NCBI GenBank assembly: GCA_028865155.1
Contig: JAGWKW010000064.1
Location: 1 to 6,928 of the forward strand
Direction of reading: 5' to 3'
Source: Alphaproteobacteria bacterium
Lineage (GTDB): Bacteria; Pseudomonadota; Alphaproteobacteria; UBA9219
Length of the DNA stretch: 6,928 nucleotides
The notes beneath the pieces were generated by a model. It saw only the letters and a list, made by a program, of their open reading frames with translations. It searched no databases and was not told where the DNA came from. This document shows, in pieces, positions 1-6,857 of the stretch (positions within the stretch are counted from its first letter, which is position 1; every line of letters starts with the position of its first letter). Both the position numbers and the translations under genes were made by a program.

Positions 1-591
1 AATCCCGGCAATCCACTGCCACGGCGACATTACGGAGTCGACGCCAAGACCGATCGCGTCGCGGAAGTTCGACGGCCCGAACAAAGGCAGGACGAGATAA
101 GGCCCGCTCTTGATGCCCCACACATGCAGGGTTTGTCCGAAATCGCCCATCTGCTCCGGCGCGCCCCATCCGGTCGCGACGTCGAAAATACCGGCGGCGC
201 CGACGGTGGTGTTGATCAGGAAACGCTCGGAGGTGGTGCCGGCGGCATCCCAGTTGCCCTGCAGCATATTGTTGGCGAAGACGACAGGCTCGCCCATATT
301 TTCCAGAACATTGACGATATGGGCGCGGACGGCGTCGGGCAATACGAACCGGTACAATTCGGCCAGCGGGCGGATCAGCAAACGGTCGAGGAAATCGTTG
401 ACGTCGAAGATCGTGCGGTTCATCGGTTCCAGCGGATCGTTGACGGCCTGAGCCTCGGCGCGCGCTTCGGGGCTTTTCGGCACGGACGCGCAGCCGGCCA
501 GCATGGCGGGCATAAGGGTCAGAACAAGAAGGACGGCGATACGGCGAAGATTCATGGAACGTCCGAAAAGGTGGGAATCGGGCTCGGTCAT
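1..591 (-). CDS. mlaA: MlaA (VacJ) outer-membrane lipoprotein, C-terminus cut by window edge
   Basis: MlaA sits in the outer membrane with porins and removes mislocalised phospholipids from the outer leaflet, passing them to MlaC and the MlaFEDB importer. The translated minus strand shows a lipoprotein signal peptide ending in the lipobox LAGC (Cys34 from the chosen start), then the family hallmark NDPLEPMNR (residues 51-59) and a conserved block with FGQTLHVWGIKSGPYLVLP and LFGPSNFRDAIG (about 151-181). The visible 197 codons lack the last roughly 40-70 residues expected for a family of about 230-260 aa. I chose the ATG at 591 because AGAAGG lies 7 nt upstream; the in-frame ATG at 555 would give a more usual short signal peptide (MNLRRIAVLL, lipobox Cys22) but has no visible Shine-Dalgarno. 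The gene follows hpnN by 4 nt. The family call is very secure; the exact start is less so. Confidence 0.95.
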   Translation of the reverse strand, partial: MTEPDSHLFGRSMNLRRIAVLLVLTLMPAMLAGCASVPKSPEARAEAQAVNDPLEPMNRTIFDVNDFLDRLLIRPLAELYRFVLPDAVRAHIVNVLENMGEPVVFANNMLQGNWDAAGTTSERFLINTTVGAAGIFDVATGWGAPEQMGDFGQTLHVWGIKSGPYLVLPLFGPSNFRDAIGLGVDSVMSPWQWIAGI

Positions 592-595
592 GGTG

Positions 596-3178
596 CTACC
601 TTCTTTTATCAAATGCCAGCAAAACAGGAAGCATGAAAAATGTGCAGAGGAGGCAATATAACAAGGCAATCGTTAACAATTCCCCCATGCCGCGCGTTCC
701 GGGGTGCGCCGAAAAGCATAGTGACATAAATGCAACTAATACTGTGCCCGCACTGAATAAAACAGCTCGCGCCATGCTTGACTGCAATAAATCCTTATGC
801 CCTGTCCGCCAGTAAAACACGAAATAAACGGCATAAGATACCCCAAGGCTTAGCAAAAGCGGCAAGGCGATGATGTTAGCGAAATTGAGCTTCAGCCCCA
901 CGACTGCAATCGTTGCAAGCGTCAAAATCCCGGCAATGAGGAGCGGCGCAAGCATCAGCAGCACATCGCGAACACGTCTTAAAATCAGCAAAGCCAGAAG
1001 CCCGATCGACAAGACGCCGTAAATTCCGGCATGGACGAAGGCCGAAATCACGGTATCGCCGGAGCCGCGAATCGAAACCGGCGTGCCGGACGCATCCGGC
1101 GCGACTTTCAAAACCGCATCGGTAAATCTGGCCAGCATCTTCGGATCGCGCGGATTATCGTCGGCCCTGCGCTTGGGGATCGCCTCGACCAGATAACGCC
1201 CATCCTTCGTGACCCAGTCGTTTTTCAGTTGCGCCGGAATGTCGGCCATCGTCGCGGCCCGCGCGTCGAGCAGGGTATGGATTTCGGCAAGCCTGTCTTT
1301 CAGCGGCGCGATCAAATCCTTTTGCGCGCGCGCGCGCGTTTTCGGCGATGCCTTGGCCAGCGCGTCGAGCGCATCGGCCAGCGCCGCTGCGGACGGGATT
1401 TGCTTCGCCTTGCGCAAGACCGCCGCCGTTTTGCGCAGCGCGGCCATATTCTCCGCGTCGGTTGGCACGGCTTTGGCGGGCAGGGCGAAAGTCGGCGCAA
1501 GCAACGATTTCGTGTCCTCGATCATCGCCAGTTTCTGTTTCTGGTCGTCCGGCACGAAACTGGCCAAGGTCATCGTGTGATCGACTTCGGGCAGTCTGCC
1601 GAGTTTCGCCGCAAGGCCTTGCGCGGCGGCCAGCGACGGCGTCAAAATTTGCGCGGCATAGGCGTCCGAGTCCGGGTCTTTCATGGCCTGGAACATGGCC
1701 TTGACGGATTCGGTATGCGGGTCTTTGAGGTCGAGCGGGTCGAAATCGAACCGCACCTGCGTTGCGCAAGCCAACCCGATGGCGGCGACGGCCAGCACGA
1801 CCGGCAGCAAAATTTTCTGCTTCTCCTGCAAAAACCCGTTCAGCGGCGCCAGCGACGCATAGCCGACGCTTTCCTTTTCCGGCGGCGTTTTGATCAGCGT
1901 CATCAAAGCAGGCAGCAAAGTGACATTGAGGATAAAAGCGATAATCATGCCCGCGCCCGCGATCAAGCCCAGTTCGGACACGCCCCTGTAATCGGTCGGA
2001 ATGAAGGCCAGGAAGCCGAGCGCGGTCGATCCCGCCGCCATGGCGAGCGGCAGCGCGACGACATGTGCCGTTCGCGTCAAAGCCGACGCATGATCGCCCT
2101 CGCGGTGATGCTGGTCGCGATAGCGCACGCCGAACTGAATGCCGAAATCGACGGCGATGCCGATGAACATGACGGCAAAGGCGACCGAAATCAGGTTCAA
2201 AGACCCGACCGCAAAAGTCGCGAACGCTGTGGAGGCGATCAGCCCCACAATCAGGGTCAGCGTAATCGGCACGACGATGCGCCATGTCCGCATTGCCGCG
2301 AACAGCAAAGCGAAAACCAAAATTCCCGACAAAATGGTCGCAAAACCCGTTCCTTGCGCGACGCTGGCGAATTCCTGATCGTTAAGCGCGACCGAGCCTG
2401 TCATCGCGATATGCACGCCATTGGCTGCCGTCAGGCCCAGTTCCTTTGCCGCCTGCCTTGCGGCCTCGGTCGCGGCCTCACCCGGCTCCAGCGACGAATA
2501 ATCGAGAACGGGTTTCGTGATGATATATTTGCGCAAGGCATGCGGGTCTTCCTGCGCCGCGCCGTTGGCTTGCATCTTTTCCCAATTCAGCGGCTTGTCC
2601 TTGCCGGCGACGGCGGCCTTGACTGTCGCCGCAACGGCGGCCAGAGGTCCGTTGATCTGCGACGAATCGACCGCGCCTGCCTGCACGCCCTGCAGCATCG
2701 AGCCGATCAGGCCAAAAAAGCCGCGCAGCGACGGATCGACGGTGACTGTGGCCAGCATCGGCTGCGCCTGTGCGAGCGCGTCGAGAATATCGCCAAGCTG
2801 GCTTTTGGGCATCAGCAACAGCCCTTCCTTGCGGAAATAGGGCAGGGCATCGGGCCGGTTCACGTAAGTGAACAGGTTCGGCATTGTCCCGAGCTTCGCC
2901 GCCAAAGCGGCCGCCGCATGTTCGGCGGTTTCGGGCGTATTGCCGTCGACGACGATGACGAGATTATCCACCTTCTGCGGAAACGCGGCTTCCAAAGCCT
3001 TCTCGCGCTTGCGCCAGCCCAGATCGCCGGACAGAAGCTTGTTGATGTTGGTGTCGATCGAGATATTGCGGGCGACATAAACACCCATTCCGATGCTGGC
3101 GATCAGGGCGGCAAGGGCGATGGCGGCGGCATGGCGGCGGCTGAAGCCGACCAGGGCGGCAAGAAACGAACGAAGCAA
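596..3178 (-). CDS. hpnN: HpnN-type hopanoid RND/MMPL transporter
   Basis: This is an inner-membrane RND (MMPL) transporter, most like HpnN, which moves hopanoids towards the outer membrane. The 860 residues show the duplicated RND layout: TM1 about 17-36, a large periplasmic domain 37-276, TM2-6 about 278-429, TM7 about 456-474, a second periplasmic domain 476-710, and TM8-12 about 712-855. TM4 contains GIAVDFGIQF with Asp344, the expected proton-relay residue. The matching TM10 segment reads LGVSYAVYFVFYW (778-790) and has no acidic residue. The start is TTG at 3178: no in-frame ATG lies upstream before the TAA at 3218-3220, the next ATG is codon 31, beyond most of TM1, and no good Shine-Dalgarno is visible. 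The 3' third-of-a-kilobase is much more AT-rich than the rest. It is the first gene of an operon with mlaA. A generic MMPL lipid exporter is the alternative; no hopanoid synthesis gene is in view. Confidence 0.85.
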   Translation of the reverse strand: MLRSFLAALVGFSRRHAAAIALAALIASIGMGVYVARNISIDTNINKLLSGDLGWRKREKALEAAFPQKVDNLVIVVDGNTPETAEHAAAALAAKLGTMPNLFTYVNRPDALPYFRKEGLLLMPKSQLGDILDALAQAQPMLATVTVDPSLRGFFGLIGSMLQGVQAGAVDSSQINGPLAAVAATVKAAVAGKDKPLNWEKMQANGAAQEDPHALRKYIITKPVLDYSSLEPGEAATEAARQAAKELGLTAANGVHIAMTGSVALNDQEFASVAQGTGFATILSGILVFALLFAAMRTWRIVVPITLTLIVGLIASTAFATFAVGSLNLISVAFAVMFIGIAVDFGIQFGVRYRDQHHREGDHASALTRTAHVVALPLAMAAGSTALGFLAFIPTDYRGVSELGLIAGAGMIIAFILNVTLLPALMTLIKTPPEKESVGYASLAPLNGFLQEKQKILLPVVLAVAAIGLACATQVRFDFDPLDLKDPHTESVKAMFQAMKDPDSDAYAAQILTPSLAAAQGLAAKLGRLPEVDHTMTLASFVPDDQKQKLAMIEDTKSLLAPTFALPAKAVPTDAENMAALRKTAAVLRKAKQIPSAAALADALDALAKASPKTRARAQKDLIAPLKDRLAEIHTLLDARAATMADIPAQLKNDWVTKDGRYLVEAIPKRRADDNPRDPKMLARFTDAVLKVAPDASGTPVSIRGSGDTVISAFVHAGIYGVLSIGLLALLILRRVRDVLLMLAPLLIAGILTLATIAVVGLKLNFANIIALPLLLSLGVSYAVYFVFYWRTGHKDLLQSSMARAVLFSAGTVLVAFMSLCFSAHPGTRGMGELLTIALLYCLLCTFFMLPVLLAFDKRR
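599..604 (-). promoter_or_regulatory. mlaA ribosome binding site inside the hpnN 3' end
   Basis: On the minus strand AGAAGG (604 to 599) ends directly before the hpnN stop TAG (598-596) and lies 7 nt before the ATG at 591. It forms the last two sense codons of hpnN (Arg-Arg), so ribosomes finishing hpnN would be placed at the mlaA start. This supports the 591 start and translational coupling (inference). Confidence 0.7.
1324..1338. repeat. Alternating GC tract inside hpnN
   Basis: Fifteen bases of uninterrupted alternating G and C occur within the hpnN coding region, in the codons for Thr-Arg-Ala-Arg-Ala-Gln (residues 614-619, second periplasmic domain). The frame is intact here. Such a tract can slip or adopt Z-DNA, but nothing here shows that it does. 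Confidence 0.6.
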
Positions 3179-3202
3179 GGCAAAAACCCATATGGCAGGT
3201 AG

Positions 3203-3219
3203 AAAAGAGTTAATCTTTT
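3203..3219. repeat. Short AT-rich inverted repeat upstream of hpnN
   Basis: AAAAGA (3203-3208) and TCTTTT (3214-3219) form a perfect 6-bp inverted repeat around GTTAA, 25-41 nt upstream of the proposed hpnN start. Its place between a strand-divergent tRNA and hpnN would suit an operator or part of a core promoter, but an AT-rich 6-bp match can arise by chance. I could not settle on a convincing -35/-10 pair for hpnN. Confidence 0.3.
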
Positions 3220-3251
3220 ATCGCTAAAAAGGGCGAAAGGAAACTCAAACG

Positions 3252-3280
3252 TTGCCGAAACGCTGGTTTTTGATTATTGC
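3252..3280 (+). promoter_or_regulatory. Possible promoter of the tRNA-Pro gene
   Basis: TTGCCG (3252-3257) and TATTGC (3275-3280) are separated by 17 nt and lie so that transcription would start a few bases before the mature tRNA 5' end at 3292. The -35 fits sigma-70 consensus well and the -10 only in its first three bases, so this is a tentative call. Confidence 0.35.
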
Positions 3281-3291
3281 CTTCCATGTGT

Positions 3292-3366
<75 letters not shown>

Positions 3367-3368
<2 letters not shown>

Positions 3369-3424
3369 TCCTACGCCTTCGGCTCACGGATGGTGCAGCC
3401 ATCAGGAGCCGAAGGCGTAGGATG
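3367..3424. repeat. 19-bp perfect palindrome abutting the tRNA 3' end
   Basis: The arms 3367-3385 (CATCCTACGCCTTCGGCTC) and 3406-3424 are exact reverse complements. The 20-nt centre contains a second small stem, GATGG (3389-3393) with CCATC (3399-3403). The left arm uses the last two bases (CA) of the tRNA. No T-run follows, so it does not look like an ordinary intrinsic terminator, although it may still help end or process the tRNA transcript. Length and structure resemble dispersed palindromic elements of the REP type; that identity is an inference. Confidence 0.85.
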
Positions 3425-3430
3425 CACTCC

Positions 3431-3463
3431 GAAGCCGAGCGCAGCGAGGCGAAGGAGGGCTTC
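3431..3463. repeat. Weak second hairpin beside the palindrome
   Basis: GAAGCC (3431-3436) and GGCTTC (3458-3463) can pair around a GC-rich 21-nt loop. The words GAAGCC, GCGAAGG and CCGAAGG echo the adjacent palindrome arm, so this may be the second part of the same compound repeat. From here to 3599 I see no gene, only a 10-bp palindrome CGACGCGTCG at 3547-3556 and the Shine-Dalgarno of the next gene. Confidence 0.3.
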
Positions 3464-3599
3464 CTCTGATTTCATTCCCTCATTGCGTCCCAAAACCGGC
3501 ATAAATTTGCCGTATTTTGCGCCTCTACTGCGCGTCAGTTTCCGCTCGACGCGTCGCTTCCGTTTTCTTTTCCCCTCAACCAGCCAAGGATGAAAAACC

Positions 3600-4097
3600 A
3601 TGCTGACGATCTCTCGTAAATCTCTCGCCACCGTCGCTTTCGCCGCCGTCCTGGCCTCGGCTGCGCCGGCCCATGCCGCGACAACGCCCGCAACCCCGGC
3701 GCCGTCCGCCGCCGCAAAAGCCGTGAAGGCCGAACCGCATTTCAGGCATATGAATGTCGAAACCCGCATTGCCGACCTGCACCGGAAACTCGACATCACC
3801 AAGGCGCAGGAAGCGGACTGGAAAGCCGTCGCCGACACCATGCGCGCGGACGCCAAAACGGTTCATGAACTGATCGAAGCGCGCCGCAAGAACGCGGACA
3901 CGATGACCGCGGTGGACGACCTGAATTCCTACGCGAAAATCGCCGAGGCGCATGCCGACGGAATCCAGAAACTGGTTCCCGTCTTCACCAAGCTTTACGA
4001 TTCAATGACGCCCGAACAGAAGAAGAATGCCGACAAGGTATTCGGCGGTTTCGAAGGGCGTCACGAAATGCACAAGCCTGCCCCGGCCAAGAAGTAA
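3600..4097 (+). CDS. Periplasmic Spy/CpxP-like (LTxxQ motif) protein
   Basis: Spy/CpxP proteins are small helical periplasmic chaperones or stress sensors, often induced by envelope or metal stress. This 165-aa product has a clear Sec signal peptide (basic start, hydrophobic 9-22, likely cut after APAHA at residue 26), a Pro/Ala-rich linker (27-44), then a predicted all-helical, charged domain. The two family motifs appear as LDITKAQ (64-70) and MTPEQ (136-140), both variants of LTxxQ about 70 residues apart. The C-terminus is Lys/Pro-rich with a few His. The ATG at 3600 has AAGGA 9 nt upstream. It is followed after 22 nt by the His-rich protein, probably in one transcript ending at the terminator at 4461. 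The family call is good; a chaperone activity and metal link are inferred from family and neighbours. Confidence 0.82.
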   Translation: MLTISRKSLATVAFAAVLASAAPAHAATTPATPAPSAAAKAVKAEPHFRHMNVETRIADLHRKLDITKAQEADWKAVADTMRADAKTVHELIEARRKNADTMTAVDDLNSYAKIAEAHADGIQKLVPVFTKLYDSMTPEQKKNADKVFGGFEGRHEMHKPAPAKK

Positions 4098-4119
4098 TCT
4101 CCGTCGAAAGGAACGGCAC

Positions 4120-4446
4120 ATGAAAAACAACGGCAAGAAAGTCCCGCGTTTCGCCGCGCTGGCCGCGCTCGTTCTGTTGGGCGTGGCGGTTGCAGCTCCG
4201 GCGCGGGCCGACGATGACCACCGCCATTCATACGGGCATGAACATGCTTACGGGCATGAAACAGCCAGGCACGAGCACGAATGGCACGACCGCGCGTGGG
4301 AAGAACACGAAAGGGAAGCGCGCGAATGGCGGATGCGGCATCACGTCTATTCCAACTCATACGTCTATGCGCCGCCTACGGTGATCTACGCGCCGCCTTC
4401 CCCGCCGCCCGGCATCAGCCTGATCATCCCGCTCGATATCAGGTAA
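4120..4446 (+). CDS. Secreted histidine-rich small protein of unknown function
   Basis: I do not recognise a named family. The 108-aa product has a Sec signal peptide (MKNNGKK, hydrophobic 11-26, probable cleavage after APARA at residue 30). The mature part starts with DDDHRH and has 11 His in 78 residues, including the tandem YGHEHAYGHE (38-47), then a strongly charged His/Glu/Arg helix (about 50-73). It ends in a Tyr/Pro tract (VYAPP, IYAPPSPPPG) and a hydrophobic tail GISLIIPLDIR. The His/Asp/Glu-rich part could bind Cu, Zn or Ni, and the Pro/Tyr tail could contact the envelope; both are inferences. The ATG at 4120 has GAAAGGA about 7 nt upstream; in-frame sequence extends to 4027 but overlaps the preceding gene and would hide the signal peptide. 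It lies between a Spy-like gene and copA. Confidence 0.8.
   Translation: MKNNGKKVPRFAALAALVLLGVAVAAPARADDDHRHSYGHEHAYGHETARHEHEWHDRAWEEHEREAREWRMRHHVYSNSYVYAPPTVIYAPPSPPPGISLIIPLDIR
4231..4260 (+). repeat. 12-nt direct repeat encoding the YGHE duplication
   Basis: TACGGGCATGAA occurs at 4231-4242 and again at 4249-4260, an 18-nt (six-codon) period. It encodes the doubled Tyr-Gly-His-Glu motif of the His-rich protein and suggests a small in-frame duplication that expanded the His region. Confidence 0.8.
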
Positions 4447-4460
4447 AGCAGCCGATCTTG

Positions 4461-4503
4461 GAGCCGGAATCCCCTGCAAATGGGGATTCCGGCTCTTTTC
4501 TTT
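4461..4503 (+). terminator. Intrinsic terminator after the His-rich gene
   Basis: GAGCCGGAATCCCC (4461-4474) pairs perfectly with 4482-4495 around a 7-nt loop, giving a 14-bp stem followed by TTTTCTTT (4496-4503). It begins 14 nt after the stop at 4446. The T-run on the plus side only marks it as ending the 3600-4446 transcript, so copA probably has its own promoter in 4504-4571. Confidence 0.95.
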
Positions 4504-4571
4504 GATTGCGGGTGGAAATCCATGCTTATCAGGCCTACATAAGACGCAAACATATTCAAGGCAGGCGCTTC

Positions 4572-6827
4572 ATGGAAAAACACGGTTCTCATCACGCCCA
4601 TGGCGACACCCATGCCTGCTGCCACGCGAAACCCGAACCCGTGTCCGAACCGCAAACCCATGCCTGCTGTCATCACCACAAATCTCCTGCCGACGACGCT
4701 GCTATCGCCTTGCCGGGAGTCATCTATACCTGCCCGATGCATCCGCAAATCAGGCAGGAAGGGCCGGGAAGCTGTCCGCTTTGCGGCATGGCGCTTGAAC
4801 CCGAAACGTTGGACCTGTCCGGCAAGCCCGATCCCGAACTGATCGACATGACGCGCCGCTTCTGGTTCGCGCTCGCTTTGTCGGTTCCTTTGCTGGCAGG
4901 AGCCGTCGCCGCGCATTTCTTTCCTGCGTTGCAAGGCAGGCTCAACGACGAAACCGGGCGCTGGTTGCAGCTTGCCTTGGCCTCGCCTGTCGTGTTGTGG
5001 GCGGCAGCGCCGTTTTTCGCGCGCGGCTGGCAATCGCTCGTCAATCGCAGTCTCAATATGTTCACGCTCATCGCGCTCGGCGTCGGCGCGGCCTATCTCT
5101 ACAGCCTTGCAGTTACGTTGTTTCCGAACTGGTTCGCCTCCCTGACCGAAATCGGCCACGCGCCCGATGTCTATTTCGACTCCGCCGCGATGATCGCCGC
5201 GCTCGTTTTGTTGGGGCAGGTGCTGGAACTCCGCGCTCGCGCCCAGACCGGAAGCGCGCTGCGCGCTCTGTTCGACCTCGCGCCGAAAACGGCGCGCATC
5301 GTCCGTGACGACACCGAAACCGACATTCCCGTCAGCGAAGTCAAACATGGCGATTTGCTGCGCGTCCGCCCGGGCGAAAAAATCCCCGTCGACGGCGTGG
5401 TGACCGAAGGCACTAGCACAATCAACCAGTCGATGATCACGGGCGAAGCGATGCCGGTCGAAAAACGCGCAGGCGACAAGGTCACGGGCGCGACGCTGAA
5501 CGGCGCGGGCAGCTTCGTCATGCGGGCCGAGCGCGTCGGCGCGGAAACCATGCTGGCGCAAATCGTCGCGCTGGTCGCCAAGGCGCAGCGCAGCCGCGCG
5601 CCGGTACAACGCCTGGCCGACACGGTTTCGGGCTATTTTGTTCCGGCGGTCGTGGCCGCCGCGCTTGTGACCGCCGCTTTGTGGTGGTTCGTGGGGCCGG
5701 AACCGAAATTCGCCCACGCGCTTCTCAACGGCATCGCCGTGCTTGTCATTGCCTGTCCTTGCGCGCTCGGTCTCGCCACGCCGGTGTCGGTCATGGCCGG
5801 AACGGGCCGCGCGGCGCGGGCGGGTATCCTGATTCGCGATGCGGCAGCGCTCGAAGCTTTCGAAAACATCGACACGCTCGTCATCGATAAAACCGGAACG
5901 CTGACCGAAGGCAGGCCGCAGCTTGCCAAAACCATCGCCTTGCCCGGTTTCGACGAAAAAACGATTGTGCATTTTGCCGCCAGCCTCGAACGCGGCAGCG
6001 AACACCCGCTTGCGGACTCAATCCTGCGCGGCGCGGCGGGCAGGGGCGTCGAACCGTCCCCGGCCACAGATTTCCACGCGCATACGGGCATGGGCGTCAC
6101 CGGGAATATTGACGGCAAGAAAGTCGCCCTCGGCAACGCGGCCTTGCTGCAATCGCTCGGCATCGATGCGGGCGAAGCCGACAGGCAAGCCGAAACCCTG
6201 CGCGGCGAAGGGCAAACCGCAATGCTGCTCGCCATCGACGGGCAGGCGGCAGGCATTCTTTCCGTCGCCGACCCCATCAAGGACTCGACACCCGAAGCCT
6301 TGCGCCTGCTCAGGCGTCAGGGCTTGCGTATCGTCATGCTGACAGGCGACAGCCGCGCGACGGCGCAGGCCGTTGCCGACAAGCTCGGCATCAAGGAATT
6401 CGAAGCCGACACGCTGCCCGCGCGCAAGGCCGAGATCGTGCAAAATCTGCAAAGGCAGGGCCGCAAGGTTGCGATGGCAGGCGACGGCGTCAACGACGCG
6501 CCCGCGCTTGCGGCGGCGCAGGTCGGCATCGCGATGGGCAACGGCACCGACATCGCGATGGAAAGCGCGGGCATCAAGCTGATCAAAGGCGATTTGATCG
6601 GCATCGTCCGCGCGCGACGCCTCAGCCGCGCCGTCATGGGCAATATCCGGCAAAACCTGTTCTTTGCCTTTATCTATAACAGCCTCGGCGTGCCGGTCGC
6701 GGCGGGGTTTCTTTATCCCTTCTTCGGCATCCTTCTCAGCCCCATCATCGCCAGCGCCGCGATGGCTTTCAGCTCAGTGTCGGTCATCACCAACGCTTTG
6801 CGGTTGCGGCGTTTGAGATTAGAATGA
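4572..6827 (+). CDS. copA: Cu(+)-exporting P1B-type ATPase, CopA-like
   Basis: An inner-membrane ATPase that pumps Cu(+) (possibly Ag(+)) out of the cytoplasm. The 751-aa product has a His/Cys-rich tail with two THACCH motifs (13-18 and 29-34), then a heavy-metal-binding module YTCPMHP...CPLCGM (52-73). No GMxCxxC-type HMA domain is present. Catalytic signatures are complete: TGEAMP in the actuator (290-295), CPC in TM6 (395-397), DKTGT with phosphorylated Asp439, SEHPL (476-480), TGD (591-593) and GDGVND (637-642). YN in TM7 (702-703) and MAFSS in TM8 (731-735) are the residues that mark Cu(+) specificity. I chose the ATG at 4572, with AAGGCAGG just upstream; a TTG at 4506 in frame would add 22 residues but falls almost on the terminator. 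A cation diffusion facilitator follows after 30 nt. No CueR-type operator was recognised. Confidence 0.95.
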   Translation: MEKHGSHHAHGDTHACCHAKPEPVSEPQTHACCHHHKSPADDAAIALPGVIYTCPMHPQIRQEGPGSCPLCGMALEPETLDLSGKPDPELIDMTRRFWFALALSVPLLAGAVAAHFFPALQGRLNDETGRWLQLALASPVVLWAAAPFFARGWQSLVNRSLNMFTLIALGVGAAYLYSLAVTLFPNWFASLTEIGHAPDVYFDSAAMIAALVLLGQVLELRARAQTGSALRALFDLAPKTARIVRDDTETDIPVSEVKHGDLLRVRPGEKIPVDGVVTEGTSTINQSMITGEAMPVEKRAGDKVTGATLNGAGSFVMRAERVGAETMLAQIVALVAKAQRSRAPVQRLADTVSGYFVPAVVAAALVTAALWWFVGPEPKFAHALLNGIAVLVIACPCALGLATPVSVMAGTGRAARAGILIRDAAALEAFENIDTLVIDKTGTLTEGRPQLAKTIALPGFDEKTIVHFAASLERGSEHPLADSILRGAAGRGVEPSPATDFHAHTGMGVTGNIDGKKVALGNAALLQSLGIDAGEADRQAETLRGEGQTAMLLAIDGQAAGILSVADPIKDSTPEALRLLRRQGLRIVMLTGDSRATAQAVADKLGIKEFEADTLPARKAEIVQNLQRQGRKVAMAGDGVNDAPALAAAQVGIAMGNGTDIAMESAGIKLIKGDLIGIVRARRLSRAVMGNIRQNLFFAFIYNSLGVPVAAGFLYPFFGILLSPIIASAAMAFSSVSVITNALRLRRLRLE
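4608..4669 (+). repeat. 14-nt direct repeat encoding the THACCH duplication of CopA
   Basis: ACCCATGCCTGCTG occurs at 4608-4621 and 4656-4669, 48 nt (16 codons) apart. It encodes the two Thr-His-Ala-Cys-Cys-His motifs in the CopA N-terminal tail, consistent with an in-frame duplication of a metal-ligand segment. Confidence 0.85.
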
Positions 6828-6857
6828 TTCCTTGAAATCGCTTTACATGAGGTTTTA

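Noticed and set aside
124..636. Plus-strand open frames opposite mlaA
   Set aside because: The minus strand gives a full MlaA signature including lipobox and NDPLEPMNR; the plus frames show nothing recognisable.
1031..3202. Long plus-strand open frame (723 codons) opposite hpnN
   Set aside because: Its translation is Arg/Gln/His-rich low-complexity sequence with no domain, while the minus strand encodes a clear RND transporter over the whole span. It is a GC-driven shadow.
3371..3856. Minus-strand frame across the palindrome and the Spy-like gene
   Set aside because: It would run opposite a gene with signal peptide and LTxxQ motifs, and its end is made of the palindromic repeat.
4502..4531. 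Possible copA promoter TTGATT-18 nt-TTATCA
   Set aside because: The -10 match is poor and the -35 overlaps the terminator T-run. No CueR-like dyad is visible, so I do not list it as a feature.
4386..6005. Minus-strand open frame (539 codons) opposite copA and the terminator
   Set aside because: It crosses the strong plus-strand terminator, its product is Arg/Gly-rich without domains, and copA is certain on the other strand.
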